DNA of 64,000 nucleotides from an uncultured Pelagibacteraceae bacterium (GCA_902610655.1 CACLWL010000004.1:28919-92918), one strand, 5' to 3'. Shown: positions 45,058-54,755, numbered from the stretch's first letter. The notes: a model not told the origin generated them from the letters alone. Numbers and translations: made by a program.

Positions 45058-45130
45058 AGTTTTTCCCGGTTAATCCACCACAACTATTTCCATTTAAGGA
45101 CCGGAGGTGTTACACCATTAGCTGTGTGCG
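45058..45130 (-). promoter_or_regulatory. rpsB: Candidate structured leader of rpsB (r-protein S2 type)
   Basis: On the minus strand this leader contains a small hairpin GGTG-TAA-CACC (45116-45106). Further on, TCCGGT (45105-45100) can pair with ACCGGG (45070-45065), which is immediately before the rpsB start (GGGAAAAACTATG). That pairing would hold the translation start region. Between them is an A+T-rich stretch plus GTGGTGGATT. CACCTCC in the leader equals the anti-Shine-Dalgarno sequence of 16S rRNA. Autogenous S2 leaders are known in bacteria; I infer this is one. Confidence 0.55.
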
Positions 45131-45146
45131 TATTTAAGAACGATTA

Positions 45147-45173
45147 ATTACATCTTTATTTGCATTTACTCAA
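45147..45173 (-). promoter_or_regulatory. Possible promoter for rpsB operon
   Basis: On the minus strand, TTGAGT (45173-45168) and TGTAAT (45152-45147) are 15 bases apart, a slightly short spacing, just after the dnaE stop codon. Transcription would start near 45140 and give a leader of about 80 bases, consistent with the structured region next to it. No terminator hairpin is visible between dnaE and this site, so readthrough is likely too. Confidence 0.35.
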
Positions 45174-45182
45174 GTCTTTTTT

Positions 45183-48100
45183 TTAGGAAATATTTGTATT
45201 TATACCCTGATTTTTCAACAAATTAATATGACTTCTATTAAAGTATCTTTTGTTTTTAAGATTAAATACTAATTCTTCATTATTTGAAATAACTTTAATT
45301 TTAACAATAGTATCGCCAGGTTTGTAAAGTATTTTATCAATTTTTTTTAAACTATTCTCATCTTCAATTGAAATAACAACATTTTTAATTGGTTTATTTA
45401 CCAAACTATTTAAAGATGAAATTTTTTTCACATTAAACTTTTTAAATCTATTATTTTCATCCTGAGGATTTTTACTAACATTCAGTATTAAAGAATTTCC
45501 CTCCTTTAAAATATCTCTATTGACCTCAAGTAAATCTGAGAAAATAAATAACTCAAATACAGACTGCAGATCACTGAATTTTACTATTGCATAAGAATTT
45601 CCTTTCTGAGTTTTTTTTTCTTGAATCTTTAAAATAGTCGAGGCAATATTTGTATCTTTTTTACTGATATTGCTGCTAAATTCGGCAAAACTACTAACAT
45701 CATAATTTTCTAAAATTTCTGAATATTCATTTAATGGATGATCTGAAATGAAAAAACCAAGAGATTCAAATTCTTTTGACAATCTTACGTCAAATTTCCA
45801 ATCGTCTAAGTTATTATCAGTATCGTCTTGTTCTTCCTCAATCTGAAATAAATTAATTTGATTATTAATTTTATTTTCATAAGCATTTTTTGATTTTAGT
45901 ATTAGTGATGGAATTAATTCATATAATTTTTTTCTATTAGGATTAATTTCATCAAATGAACCAGCTTTGACCAGCCCTTCAAGTTGAAGTTTATTAATAT
46001 CTTTAGGATTAATTCGATTAACAAAATTATTTAAAGATTTAAATTTACCTCCATTTATTCTCTCTTTAACTATATTTGAAACTGCTTCAAAACCTACATT
46101 CTTAATAGCACCTAGAGCGTAATAGAAAATATTATCTTTTGATTTAAAATCAGCAAAACATTCATTAATATTGGGTCTTTGTATTTTTATATTTAATCTC
46201 TTTAATTCTTCATAAAACTCACTAAGTTTATTTTGGTTTGATATATCCATAGTCATTGATGCTGAGAAAAATTCACTCTGGTAATGAGTTTTTAAATAGG
46301 CTGTTTGATAAGCTATTATTGCATATGCTGCTGCATGACTTTTATTAAAACCATACTCAGCAAAGGGTTCTATCTTTAAAAAAATACTTGCAGCTGTTTC
46401 TCTGTTAATATTATTTTTCACTGCTCCTTCTATAAACCTCATTTTTTGTCTTTCAAGTTCTAGTCTTTTCTTTTTACCCATAGCTCTTCTTAAAATATCA
46501 GCCTCCCCAGCTGTAAAACCAGATAATTTCTGTGCAATTTGCATTACCTGTTCTTGATAAATTATTACGCCATAAGTTGGTTTAAGTATTTCCTCCAATA
46601 ACGGGTGTAAATAATCTGGATCTTTCTTTCCATGTTTACAATCATTGTAAGTCGGAATATTTGCCATTGGGCCAGGTCTATATAAAGCTACCAACGCAAT
46701 AATGTCTTCTAAATGGTTTGGTTTCATTTGCATGAGAGCTTCTTTCATACCAGAACTTTCTAATTGAAATAGTCCTACAGTATGACCATTTGACAGTAAA
46801 TCAAAAACTTTTTGATCTTTATAATCAATTTTTCTTATATCGAAACTTTTACTAATTTTTCTAATCATTTCAGATGTATTATGAATGACTGTTAAAGTTT
46901 TTAAACCTAAGAAATCAAATTTTATCAAACCAGCATTTTCGGCTGAATACATATCAAATTGTGTAGAGGGAAGAAGAAGACTGGATGAGGTATCCTTATA
47001 TAGAGGAACAGTATCAGTTAGTTTTTTATCCGCTATTACTACACCAGCTGCATGCGTTGCAAAATTTCTATTTAGACCTTCTAACTTTAATGATAATTCT
47101 ATTAACTTTTTAACTCTTGTATCGTCATTAATTAATTTTTGAAGTCTTGGCTCATTATTTATACATTCTGTCAGATTTTGAGGTCTTGCAGGATCAAATG
47201 GGATCATCTTTGAAATACTATCAACAAATCCATAAGAAAAACCTAATACACGACCAACATCTCTTATGACCATTCGAGCTTTGAGTTTACCAAAAGTTAT
47301 TATATGTGCTACGCTATCCTTGTATTTAGAATTTAAATAATTAAAGACCAAATCTCTTTTTTCTTCACAAAAATCAATATCAAAATCTGGCATAGAGATT
47401 CTATCTGGATTTAAAAACCTCTCAAAAATCAAATTAAATTTAATAGGATCAATATCTGTTATTAAAAGACACCATGCTACCAAAGATCCAGCACCTGACC
47501 CCCTACCAGGTCCTACTGGTATATTTTTACTCTTAGCCCATTTGATATAATCAGAAACGATTAAAAAATAACTTGCATATTGCATTTCATTTATAATTTT
47601 AATCTCATGGTTCAAACGTTTTAGATATACTTTATATTTTTCATTGTTTTCACATTCGTTAAAACTTACATCAAAAACTTCTTCAAATTTTTTTTTTAAA
47701 CCTTTTATTGACTCATCAACCAAAATACTTTTTGCATCTGTACCTTTCTCTGAACTAATATTCGGTAAAACTGGTTTTGATGATTTTGGTCTGAAATTAA
47801 TTTTATAGACTAAATTATAATTATTTTCTAATGCTTCTGGTAAATCAGAAAATAATTCTTCTAATTCAGAGTCGTTTTTTAAATAGTGCTGATCAGAAAG
47901 TTTTTTTCTATTTTGGTCATTTATATTTGTTTTGTTACCAATACACATTAGCGCATCGTGAGCTTCATGCATATTTTTTTCTATATAAAATACTTCATTC
48001 GTTGCTATAATGGGTATTTTAAGTTCAGAAGAAAGTCTCAGATTGAAATTTTCAAAATTTTTTTCATTCAAATCATTGTGCCTTTGAATTTCTATGTAAA

Positions 48101-48590
48101 AGTTATTTTTAAATTTACTTTTTAATTTAACATATACGTCATTAATCTCAGAAGTTTTGTCCTTTTCGAATAATTTTCCAATTAAGCCATTTAAAGAACC
48201 TGATAAAACAATAATATCTCCTGAAATATTTAGTAAATCATCTATTTCACAATGAGGTTCGTTTAAATCTTTAATTTCTAAAAAAGATTTAGATGATAGC
48301 TGAATAATCGATTTATAACCGTTTTCAGATTTAGCTATCAAAGGTATTGTGCCAATAACATTATTGTGTTTAAAGTTAATTTGAGTACCAAGGATAGGTT
48401 GCGTGCCAGATTTAGATATATTTTCTGAAAATTCTAGTGCTCCACACAAATTAAATGTGTCAGATAAACCAAGAGCTTTAATTTTTCTTTTCTTGCAAAA
48501 ACTAGATAGTTCATCAATCTTTAAAGCACCTTCACAAATTGAATATTGCGAATGTACCTTGATATGATTAAACTTATTATAACTTTCCAT
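45183..48590 (-). CDS. dnaE: DNA polymerase III alpha subunit
   Basis: DnaE is the replicative polymerase catalytic subunit. From the ATG at 48590 it has 1135 residues, typical for DnaE1. The N-terminal PHP domain (FNHIKVHSQYSICEGALK), the catalytic aspartates in MPDFDIDF (about 400-407), GPGRGSGAGSLVAWCL, FDFLGLKTLTVI, YRPGPMANIP and AEYGFNKSHAAAYA are intact, followed by helix-hairpin-helix and OB regions. The frame is open to TTG/ATG codons at 48614/48611; I prefer 48590, which lies nearest the PHP domain and overlaps lolD by 14 bases. Confidence 0.95.
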   Translation of the reverse strand: MESYNKFNHIKVHSQYSICEGALKIDELSSFCKKRKIKALGLSDTFNLCGALEFSENISKSGTQPILGTQINFKHNNVIGTIPLIAKSENGYKSIIQLSSKSFLEIKDLNEPHCEIDDLLNISGDIIVLSGSLNGLIGKLFEKDKTSEINDVYVKLKSKFKNNFYIEIQRHNDLNEKNFENFNLRLSSELKIPIIATNEVFYIEKNMHEAHDALMCIGNKTNINDQNRKKLSDQHYLKNDSELEELFSDLPEALENNYNLVYKINFRPKSSKPVLPNISSEKGTDAKSILVDESIKGLKKKFEEVFDVSFNECENNEKYKVYLKRLNHEIKIINEMQYASYFLIVSDYIKWAKSKNIPVGPGRGSGAGSLVAWCLLITDIDPIKFNLIFERFLNPDRISMPDFDIDFCEEKRDLVFNYLNSKYKDSVAHIITFGKLKARMVIRDVGRVLGFSYGFVDSISKMIPFDPARPQNLTECINNEPRLQKLINDDTRVKKLIELSLKLEGLNRNFATHAAGVVIADKKLTDTVPLYKDTSSSLLLPSTQFDMYSAENAGLIKFDFLGLKTLTVIHNTSEMIRKISKSFDIRKIDYKDQKVFDLLSNGHTVGLFQLESSGMKEALMQMKPNHLEDIIALVALYRPGPMANIPTYNDCKHGKKDPDYLHPLLEEILKPTYGVIIYQEQVMQIAQKLSGFTAGEADILRRAMGKKKRLELERQKMRFIEGAVKNNINRETAASIFLKIEPFAEYGFNKSHAAAYAIIAYQTAYLKTHYQSEFFSASMTMDISNQNKLSEFYEELKRLNIKIQRPNINECFADFKSKDNIFYYALGAIKNVGFEAVSNIVKERINGGKFKSLNNFVNRINPKDINKLQLEGLVKAGSFDEINPNRKKLYELIPSLILKSKNAYENKINNQINLFQIEEEQDDTDNNLDDWKFDVRLSKEFESLGFFISDHPLNEYSEILENYDVSSFAEFSSNISKKDTNIASTILKIQEKKTQKGNSYAIVKFSDLQSVFELFIFSDLLEVNRDILKEGNSLILNVSKNPQDENNRFKKFNVKKISSLNSLVNKPIKNVVISIEDENSLKKIDKILYKPGDTIVKIKVISNNEELVFNLKNKRYFNRSHINLLKNQGINTNIS

Positions 48591-49260
48591 TGATTGATTT
48601 GATATTACCATCAATCATTTCAATTTTACAATCAGACATTTCAGCAAATTCTCTATTGTGAGTTGCAAAAATTATTAATCTTTTTTTATTTTTTAAATTT
48701 AATAAATTTTTAAATACAGTTTTTGCGTTTTTTAAATCCAGATTTCCAGTTGGTTCGTCAGCTAAAATTATTTTAGGTTTATTTATAATAGCTCTCGCAA
48801 TAGCAACTCTTTGATTTTCTCCTCCGGAAAGCTCAGTTGGATAATGATAAAATCTGTTGGAAAGACCTAAATTATGTAATGTTTTTTTTGCATTTATCTC
48901 GGAAGTTTTAGAATTATTTTTTAATGCTAGCTCTGCTAAGCTTACATTCTCTAACGCTGTAAAATCATTAAGTAAATTATAATTTTGATATATTATACCT
49001 ATAGATGAAGATCTATATAAATCATTTTCGTTTTGATTATCATAATTTATAATCTTGTTTTTTATTGTGATTGATCCTGATGAAGGTTTGTCTATCAAGG
49101 ATAATAAATTTAACAATGTAGATTTACCAGACCCAGATGGACCTATTAAAGAGTAAACTCTTCCAATCTTAAAATTCAAATTAATATTATTCAAGGCTTT
49201 GATTTTACTTTTTTTAAAATAAATTTTAGATATTTTTTTTAAAGAAACAAAGTTATTCAT
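48577..49260 (-). CDS. lolD: Lipoprotein-releasing ABC transporter ATPase LolD
   Basis: LolD drives LolCE-type extraction of lipoproteins from the inner membrane. It has 227 residues. Walker [10 protein letters not shown] (residues 38-46), signature LSGGENQRVAIARAI, Walker B IILADEPTGNLD and switch His in FATHNREFA are all present. It overlaps lolC by eight bases and dnaE by 14. This confirms that the lolC neighbour is a lipoprotein exporter rather than another FtsX-like protein. Confidence 0.94.
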   Translation of the reverse strand: MNNFVSLKKISKIYFKKSKIKALNNINLNFKIGRVYSLIGPSGSGKSTLLNLLSLIDKPSSGSITIKNKIINYDNQNENDLYRSSSIGIIYQNYNLLNDFTALENVSLAELALKNNSKTSEINAKKTLHNLGLSNRFYHYPTELSGGENQRVAIARAIINKPKIILADEPTGNLDLKNAKTVFKNLLNLKNKKRLIIFATHNREFAEMSDCKIEMIDGNIKSINGKL

Positions 49261-50473
49261 ATTTTAAAGATTTAATAGGGTCTAGTTTTGAGGCTTTAAA
49301 AGCTGGAAATATTGAAACAATAACAGTAGCAACAATTGAACAAATAGAAATTAGAATTATGGAATTAACATCTATTTCAGAAGGCATTTTACTTAAAAAA
49401 TAAATTTCTTCTGGAAATAAAGATATATTGAATATTTGACTTAAAAAACTTCTAATATTTTCCACATAAATCGAAAAAACAACACCAATCAGAACTCCAA
49501 ATAAAGTGGCTGATAAACCTATATAAAAACCAACAAGGAAGAATATTTTGGTTATAGATTTATTTAGAACACCTATAGATTTAAGAATTGCAATTTCTTT
49601 AGTTTTATTTTTTACTAAGATTGTTAATCCAGAAATTATATTAAAAGTAGCAACAATTATAATTAGTGAAAGAATAATAAACATTACATTTCTCTCAACC
49701 TTAAGAGCGGAGAATAAGGGCTTATTGAGATCAGCCCAAGTATAAATTAAATTATTTAAAAATTTTTTTTCAAATACTTTTTTAACATTTTCAATATTTA
49801 TTGGATTTTTTAGATATATCTCTAAATTCCTTTGATCTGGATTTATGTTAAGTAAATTTTCCAAATTATCAAGACTCATAAATGCAACATTTCTGTCAAA
49901 ATCAACAAGGCCGCTTTCGTAAATTTTTGAAATTTGAAAAATTTCTTGTTTAGGAAGATTGCCGATAATTGTCTCTTCTCCACTTGGAGACATTAACAAT
50001 ATTTTATCACCAATTTTTAAATTTAAATCGAAACTTAATTCTTTACCAATCACAATAGTTTTACCCCTCAAAATTTTTTCATCACTCAGATTATCCTTAA
50101 ATATTGGCAATTTTTGAATTTTGTTTGATTTATATCCCCTTATAGAAAGCCCTTTTGTGAAATTTTCTTTTATTAAAACTACTTCACCAGAATTAGTTTG
50201 TAGATAAACGTTAATTAAATTATCAAATTCGTTTTGAAAAATATCTTTTGTTACTTTGCCATATGAATGTACAACAATATGAGAATTGAAACCTACTATT
50301 TTACTAATTAACTCAGATCGAAAGCCATTCATTACTGACATTACAATTATTAAAACTGCTACACCAAGAGATATGCCTATGAAAGAGAATATTGATATGA
50401 CATTAAGAAAACCATCTTTTTTTCTGGTTTTCAAATATCTTAAAGCTATTTTATTCTCTAGTTTTGAAATCAA
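49253..50473 (-). CDS. lolC: Lipoprotein-releasing transporter permease (LolC/LolE family)
   Basis: This inner-membrane permease passes lipoproteins to LolA. It has 406 residues: a first membrane helix (about 25-45, NVISIFSFIGISLGVAVLII), a large periplasmic domain (about 50-260), and three C-terminal helices. ENKIALRYLKTRKKDGFLNV and VMNGFRSELISKIVG are LolC/E signatures. The only sensible start is a TTG at 50473, which forms a TTGA overlap with the proS stop. Only one LolC/E-type gene is present here, probably acting as a homodimer as in other Alphaproteobacteria (inference). Confidence 0.92.
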   Translation of the reverse strand: MISKLENKIALRYLKTRKKDGFLNVISIFSFIGISLGVAVLIIVMSVMNGFRSELISKIVGFNSHIVVHSYGKVTKDIFQNEFDNLINVYLQTNSGEVVLIKENFTKGLSIRGYKSNKIQKLPIFKDNLSDEKILRGKTIVIGKELSFDLNLKIGDKILLMSPSGEETIIGNLPKQEIFQISKIYESGLVDFDRNVAFMSLDNLENLLNINPDQRNLEIYLKNPINIENVKKVFEKKFLNNLIYTWADLNKPLFSALKVERNVMFIILSLIIIVATFNIISGLTILVKNKTKEIAILKSIGVLNKSITKIFFLVGFYIGLSATLFGVLIGVVFSIYVENIRSFLSQIFNISLFPEEIYFLSKMPSEIDVNSIILISICSIVATVIVSIFPAFKASKLDPIKSLKYE

Positions 50474-51798
50474 TTTTTTTTACTTTGATTTATAATTTTT
50501 ACAATTTCGTTAATGTTTAAATTTTTAGGGTCATCACTGACATTAATAAATTCAAAATTATCACCTTCGGTTTTATTACCTATTATGATTTGAAATGGTA
50601 TACCTATTAGATTAAATTTTTTCATTTTTGCAGAAAAGCTTTCTTCTGTATCATCAATAATGTAATCAACATTATGTTCTTTTAATTTTTTTGCTAAATT
50701 AATCGCTTTATCAATATTTTTCTTATCTCCTTTGTTTATCAAAGGTATAATTGCACAGTCATATGGTGAAACCGACAGTGGCCACTTCATAATTTCCTTT
50801 TTATCATCATATTTTGCCTCAATTATGGCTCCCACAAGTCTTGAAACACCAACGCCATATGATCCCATTTTTACAAATTCTTTTTTTCCCTGAAAATCAA
50901 CACTGGAGTTCATTGGTTTAGAATATTTATCACCGAAATAAAAAATATGTCCAACTTCAATACCTTTTGTTTTTAATCTAAATTCTTCAGGTACTTTATC
51001 ATTAAAATCTTTTTCGTTATACTTTTCATCTGTTACTGAGTAAAATTTTTCAAATTCACCTCTTAGATTGTTTAAGGATTCTTTTTGAAGTTTTGTTCCA
51101 TCACTTTTTACATCAAAAATTCTTTTATCTGCATAAATTTTACTTTCACCAGTATCTGTTAAAATTATAAATTCGTGTGAAAGATTACCTCCAATTGGAC
51201 CAGTATCCGCTGCCATTGGTATTGCTGATAAATTTAATCTTTTAAAAGTTTTTAAATAAGAAAGAAAAAATTTATTGTAAGAAAATAAAGCTTCATCATC
51301 ATTAATATCAAAAGAATATGCATCCTTCATATAAAATTCTCTGCACCTCATTATTCCAAATCTTGGTCTTAATTCATCTCTAAATTTCCACTGAATGTGA
51401 TAAAGAAGTTGAGGTAATGACTTGTATGATTTTATACTTGTTCTGAATATATCTGTTACCAATTCTTCATTAGTTGGCCCGTAAAGCATATCTCTGCTTT
51501 GTCTATCCTTAATTCTCAACATTTCTTCTCCGTAATCCTTATATCTTCCACTTTCTCGCCAGATATCTGCTGATTGAATTGTTGGCATTAGGATCTCTTG
51601 TGCTCCAATTTTATCTTGTTCTTCTCTTACTATTTGTTCAATTTTTTTCATAACTTTAAAACCTAGTGGTAGCCAAGAATAAATTCCTGCTGATGATTGT
51701 TTAATCATCCCAGTTCTAAGCATTAGCTGATGTGACTTAATTTTAGCCTCGGCTGGGTTATTTTTTAATATTGGAATGAAAGATTTTGAAAAGAACAT
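50470..51798 (-). CDS. proS: Prolyl-tRNA synthetase (short alphaproteobacterial type)
   Basis: ProS charges tRNA-Pro. It has 442 residues, the compact form lacking the ~180-residue editing insertion found in E. coli ProRS (572). Class II motifs are visible: LMLRTGMIKQSSAGIYSWLP, FRDELRPRFGIMRCREFYMK (motif 2) and MGSYGVGVSRLVGAIIEA (motif 3), then the anticodon-binding domain. Without the insertion, editing of alanyl-tRNA-Pro would need a separate ProXp-type protein. It lies 34 bases after rnj. Confidence 0.97.
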   Translation of the reverse strand: MFFSKSFIPILKNNPAEAKIKSHQLMLRTGMIKQSSAGIYSWLPLGFKVMKKIEQIVREEQDKIGAQEILMPTIQSADIWRESGRYKDYGEEMLRIKDRQSRDMLYGPTNEELVTDIFRTSIKSYKSLPQLLYHIQWKFRDELRPRFGIMRCREFYMKDAYSFDINDDEALFSYNKFFLSYLKTFKRLNLSAIPMAADTGPIGGNLSHEFIILTDTGESKIYADKRIFDVKSDGTKLQKESLNNLRGEFEKFYSVTDEKYNEKDFNDKVPEEFRLKTKGIEVGHIFYFGDKYSKPMNSSVDFQGKKEFVKMGSYGVGVSRLVGAIIEAKYDDKKEIMKWPLSVSPYDCAIIPLINKGDKKNIDKAINLAKKLKEHNVDYIIDDTEESFSAKMKKFNLIGIPFQIIIGNKTEGDNFEFINVSDDPKNLNINEIVKIINQSKKN

Positions 51799-51832
51799 AG
51801 ATTCATTTAATTCTTTAAATTTAAATAATCAA

Positions 51833-53491
51833 TTAAATTCTTACTAGATTTACATTGGTTATTGGCTTTTTTCCCGTCTTTTCTTTTGAATATTTTTTAC
51901 AAACTACTTTGATAGTGTCTATGATATTTATCTGTTGTTTTTTGTTGTTTAAAGAAAATGTTTTAGTTGTTTTACTGATTTTCTCTTCAAGACCATATTT
52001 GAAATCGTCATTTTCAATTACTGGTAAACCAACATAGGTAAGTATTGGTTTATCATGTAAGCTTCCATCTGAATTTATCAATATTGTTACATCTAAAAAA
52101 CCATAAGATGATAAATTTTTTCTTTCTTTAATAGATTGGGCATCTTCTTCTACGCTAATATTACCATCAACATATAGTTTGCCTGAAGGGGCTCTATCAT
52201 AAACTTCAGGCTTTAATCCAGGGTATAATTTTACTATATCTCCATTTTCAACTAATACTGAGTTAGGAATCTGCATTTCTTTTGCAAAATCAATATGTTC
52301 TTTCATATGTCGATGTTCACCATGAACAGGAATAATACATTTTGGTCTTATCCACCCATACATTTCCTTTAAATCTTCTCTATTAGGATGACCAGAAACA
52401 TGAACAAATTCATTTTCTTCGGAAATTACTTCAAGACCTTCCTTAACTAATTGATTATGTAACTTATATAATTTCTTTTCGTTCCCTGGGATTATTTTTG
52501 ATGAAAACACTACAGCATCTCCCTTTTCAATAATTACATCTGGATGTGTGAATTTTGCTATTCTCATCATTGCTCCCATCGGCTCGCCTTGGCTACCAGT
52601 GCATAAATATACTATTTTTTCACTTGATAAATTTTTGGCTTCTCTTGGATCAATTGGTTCAATAACATCTTTTAAATAACCACATTTTCTCGCTGCTTTA
52701 AATATTCTATGCATTGATCTACCAACCAAAGAAATATTTCTCCCTGTTTGTTTTGCGCAGTGAAAAACAGTTTCCATTCTAGCTACATTTGAAGCAAATG
52801 AAGTGACAATTATTTTTTTTTTTAATCTTTTCATTATATTCATTAAACTTTTCCTAACATCTAACTCTGAACCTGATTTTCCATGGCTAAAAACATTAGT
52901 AGAATCGCAGATCATAGCTAAAACTCCCTCTTCACCAATTTCTTTAAGTCTTTTTGCATTTATATCTCCACCAATTAAAGGATTTGGATCAACTTTCCAA
53001 TCACCTGTATGAAGTATATTACCGACTGGTGTTTGGATTTTTAGACCATTAGGTTCTAATATTGAATGTGTCAATGTTATAAACTCAATATTAAATGGTT
53101 CAAGTTTTAAAGTACTGTTTAATTCAACTATTTTTAAATATGAATTAATATCTATTTTTTTCTCTTTAAATTTTTCACTAATTAAAACAGCGGTGAATGG
53201 AGTTGCGTAAATTTTACATTTAAGTTTTGGCCAAATATGCGCAATTGCACCTATATGATCCTCATGTGCATGAGTTAATACAATACCTAATAGATCATCC
53301 TTTTTATCAATTATAAAACCAGGATCTGGATAAATTAAATCTATACCAGGTACAGTGTCATCTGCAAATGTCACTCCAATATCTACTATTATCCATTTTT
53401 GCTCACCAGGTTTTCCATAAGCAAAAAGATTCATATTCATTCCTATCTCACCAGATCCACCAAGTGGGCAAAATAATAATTCTTCTTTCAT
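51833..53491 (-). CDS. rnj: Ribonuclease J
   Basis: RNase J is a metallo-beta-lactamase/beta-CASP ribonuclease with endo- and 5'-exonuclease activity, used in Alphaproteobacteria for rRNA 5'-end maturation and mRNA turnover. It has 552 residues. The zinc motif is LTHAHEDHIGAI, with further ligands in LHTGDWKVDPNP and ICDSTN. The beta-CASP region has TSFASNVARM and LCTGSQGEPMGAM, and VHVSGHPNREDLKEM and PVHGEHRHM follow. The position next to coaX and proS is a conserved alphaproteobacterial arrangement. Confidence 0.95.
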   Translation of the reverse strand: MKEELLFCPLGGSGEIGMNMNLFAYGKPGEQKWIIVDIGVTFADDTVPGIDLIYPDPGFIIDKKDDLLGIVLTHAHEDHIGAIAHIWPKLKCKIYATPFTAVLISEKFKEKKIDINSYLKIVELNSTLKLEPFNIEFITLTHSILEPNGLKIQTPVGNILHTGDWKVDPNPLIGGDINAKRLKEIGEEGVLAMICDSTNVFSHGKSGSELDVRKSLMNIMKRLKKKIIVTSFASNVARMETVFHCAKQTGRNISLVGRSMHRIFKAARKCGYLKDVIEPIDPREAKNLSSEKIVYLCTGSQGEPMGAMMRIAKFTHPDVIIEKGDAVVFSSKIIPGNEKKLYKLHNQLVKEGLEVISEENEFVHVSGHPNREDLKEMYGWIRPKCIIPVHGEHRHMKEHIDFAKEMQIPNSVLVENGDIVKLYPGLKPEVYDRAPSGKLYVDGNISVEEDAQSIKERKNLSSYGFLDVTILINSDGSLHDKPILTYVGLPVIENDDFKYGLEEKISKTTKTFSLNNKKQQINIIDTIKVVCKKYSKEKTGKKPITNVNLVRI

Positions 53492-54232
53492 TTAATTGTT
53501 TGTTTCAATTACTTTTAAAAGACCATGAATAGTTAAATCTTTTTTTATAATAGGTTTATTTTTTTTTAAATTTTTAAACATATATGCAAAACCACCTGTA
53601 AATATTAGTTTGAAAGGTTTTTTTGTTTGTTTTTTAATCATAAATATTATGTTGTCAATCAAACCTAGGTAACCCCAATAAAAACCTGATTTAACTGCTA
53701 ATTTTGTATTTGTACCTACCACTTTTGATACTTTAGATAAATTAATTGATGGAATTAATGATGCTTTTTTAATTAAAGTATTTAAAGATAAAGATACACC
53801 TGGTGCAATTACTCCTCCATAATAAGTATTTTTAACAATAACGTCGAATGTGGTTGCTGTTCCAAAATCAACAACTATAAAATTATTTTTGTTATCAATT
53901 ACACTGATTGCATTAGCTATTCTATCAGAACCTACTTGCAGTCTATTTGCTTTGAGTTTCACTAGTTTAGAAAAATTCATATTTTTTAATTCATTACATT
54001 TAATATTAAATCTTAGTTTTAAAAAATTTTTAATCTGATTATATGCATATGGCACAACACTGCTGAATAATGAATTTTGAATATTGTTGTTTTTTATAAA
54101 ATTAAGTTTTTTTTTTAGATAATTATTTGATATAAATTTTGTTTTAAACATAATTTTTTTAACCTTAATATAATTCTCGTTAAATAAAAATATTTTAACT
54201 TCGGTATTACCTATGTCACCAATTAAATACAT
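53492..54232 (-). CDS. coaX: Type III pantothenate kinase
   Basis: CoaX phosphorylates pantothenate, the first step of coenzyme A synthesis. The start MYLIGDIGNTEVKIFLFNEN matches the ASKHA-fold phosphate loop of the family; later motifs are LQVGSDRIANAI, VVDFGTATTFDVI and GGVIAPGVSLSLNTL. The frame is open to an ATG at 54268 inside birA, but that would add 12 lysine/leucine-rich residues before the conserved start. I chose the ATG at 54232 (246 residues), one base after the birA stop. Confidence 0.94.
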   Translation of the reverse strand: MYLIGDIGNTEVKIFLFNENYIKVKKIMFKTKFISNNYLKKKLNFIKNNNIQNSLFSSVVPYAYNQIKNFLKLRFNIKCNELKNMNFSKLVKLKANRLQVGSDRIANAISVIDNKNNFIVVDFGTATTFDVIVKNTYYGGVIAPGVSLSLNTLIKKASLIPSINLSKVSKVVGTNTKLAVKSGFYWGYLGLIDNIIFMIKKQTKKPFKLIFTGGFAYMFKNLKKNKPIIKKDLTIHGLLKVIETNN

Positions 54233-54233
54233 A

Positions 54234-54755
54234 TTAGTTAAATTTAACAATTTTTTTTTCATAAACATTCGATATTATTTTAATTAGATCCAATCTTTTA
54301 ACATTTTTTTTTGTAAAAAAATTTATAAAATTTGTTGGGTAATTTTTAATTTTTGGGCTTTTATTAATATTTATACCAATCCCAACAACTAAAAATTTTT
54401 TATGCCTAGCAAAAATTGTTTCCTGCAAGATTCCACAGACTTTTTGATTGTTGATTAATATGTCATTTGGTAACTTTATTTTAATTTTATAAGTTGTAAA
54501 TTTTTTTAAACATTCTTTTATTATCAAGGTATTTAATTTTGTAATTTTTTTTAAGCTTAATTTTTTTTCTATTTGAAAAAAAAGTGACATAAAAAGATTA
54601 CCCTTAAATGATATCCAATTTTTTCCTCTTTGACCTTTTCCTTTATTTTGGTAATCAGCTATAATAATGCCTCTTTCCAGTCCTTTTGATATATGTTTTA
54701 AAGCTGTGTCGTTTGTACTATTAACTTTTTTATAGTAAAATTTTTTAAACTTCAT
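54234..54755 (-). CDS. birA: Biotin--[acetyl-CoA-carboxylase] ligase, catalytic-only BirA
   Basis: This enzyme attaches biotin to the biotin carboxyl carrier protein. It has 173 residues from the ATG at 54755. The adenylate-binding loop GKGQRGKNWIS (the GRGRxGRxW equivalent), KLPNDILINNQKVCGILQE and VVGIGININKSP are present. It is shorter than E. coli BirA (321): the N-terminal DNA-binding domain is absent, and the C-terminal SH3-like domain seems largely missing too. It therefore cannot repress a bio operon as E. coli BirA does. It overlaps the nuoN stop by one base (TGATG), a known alphaproteobacterial nuoN-birA link. Confidence 0.92.
   Translation of the reverse strand: MKFKKFYYKKVNSTNDTALKHISKGLERGIIIADYQNKGKGQRGKNWISFKGNLFMSLFFQIEKKLSLKKITKLNTLIIKECLKKFTTYKIKIKLPNDILINNQKVCGILQETIFARHKKFLVVGIGININKSPKIKNYPTNFINFFTKKNVKRLDLIKIISNVYEKKIVKFN

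Noticed and set aside
54233..54268. coaX starting at the ATG at 54268
   Set aside because: It would overlap birA by 35 bases and add residues before the conserved phosphate-loop start; the ATG at 54232 fits better.
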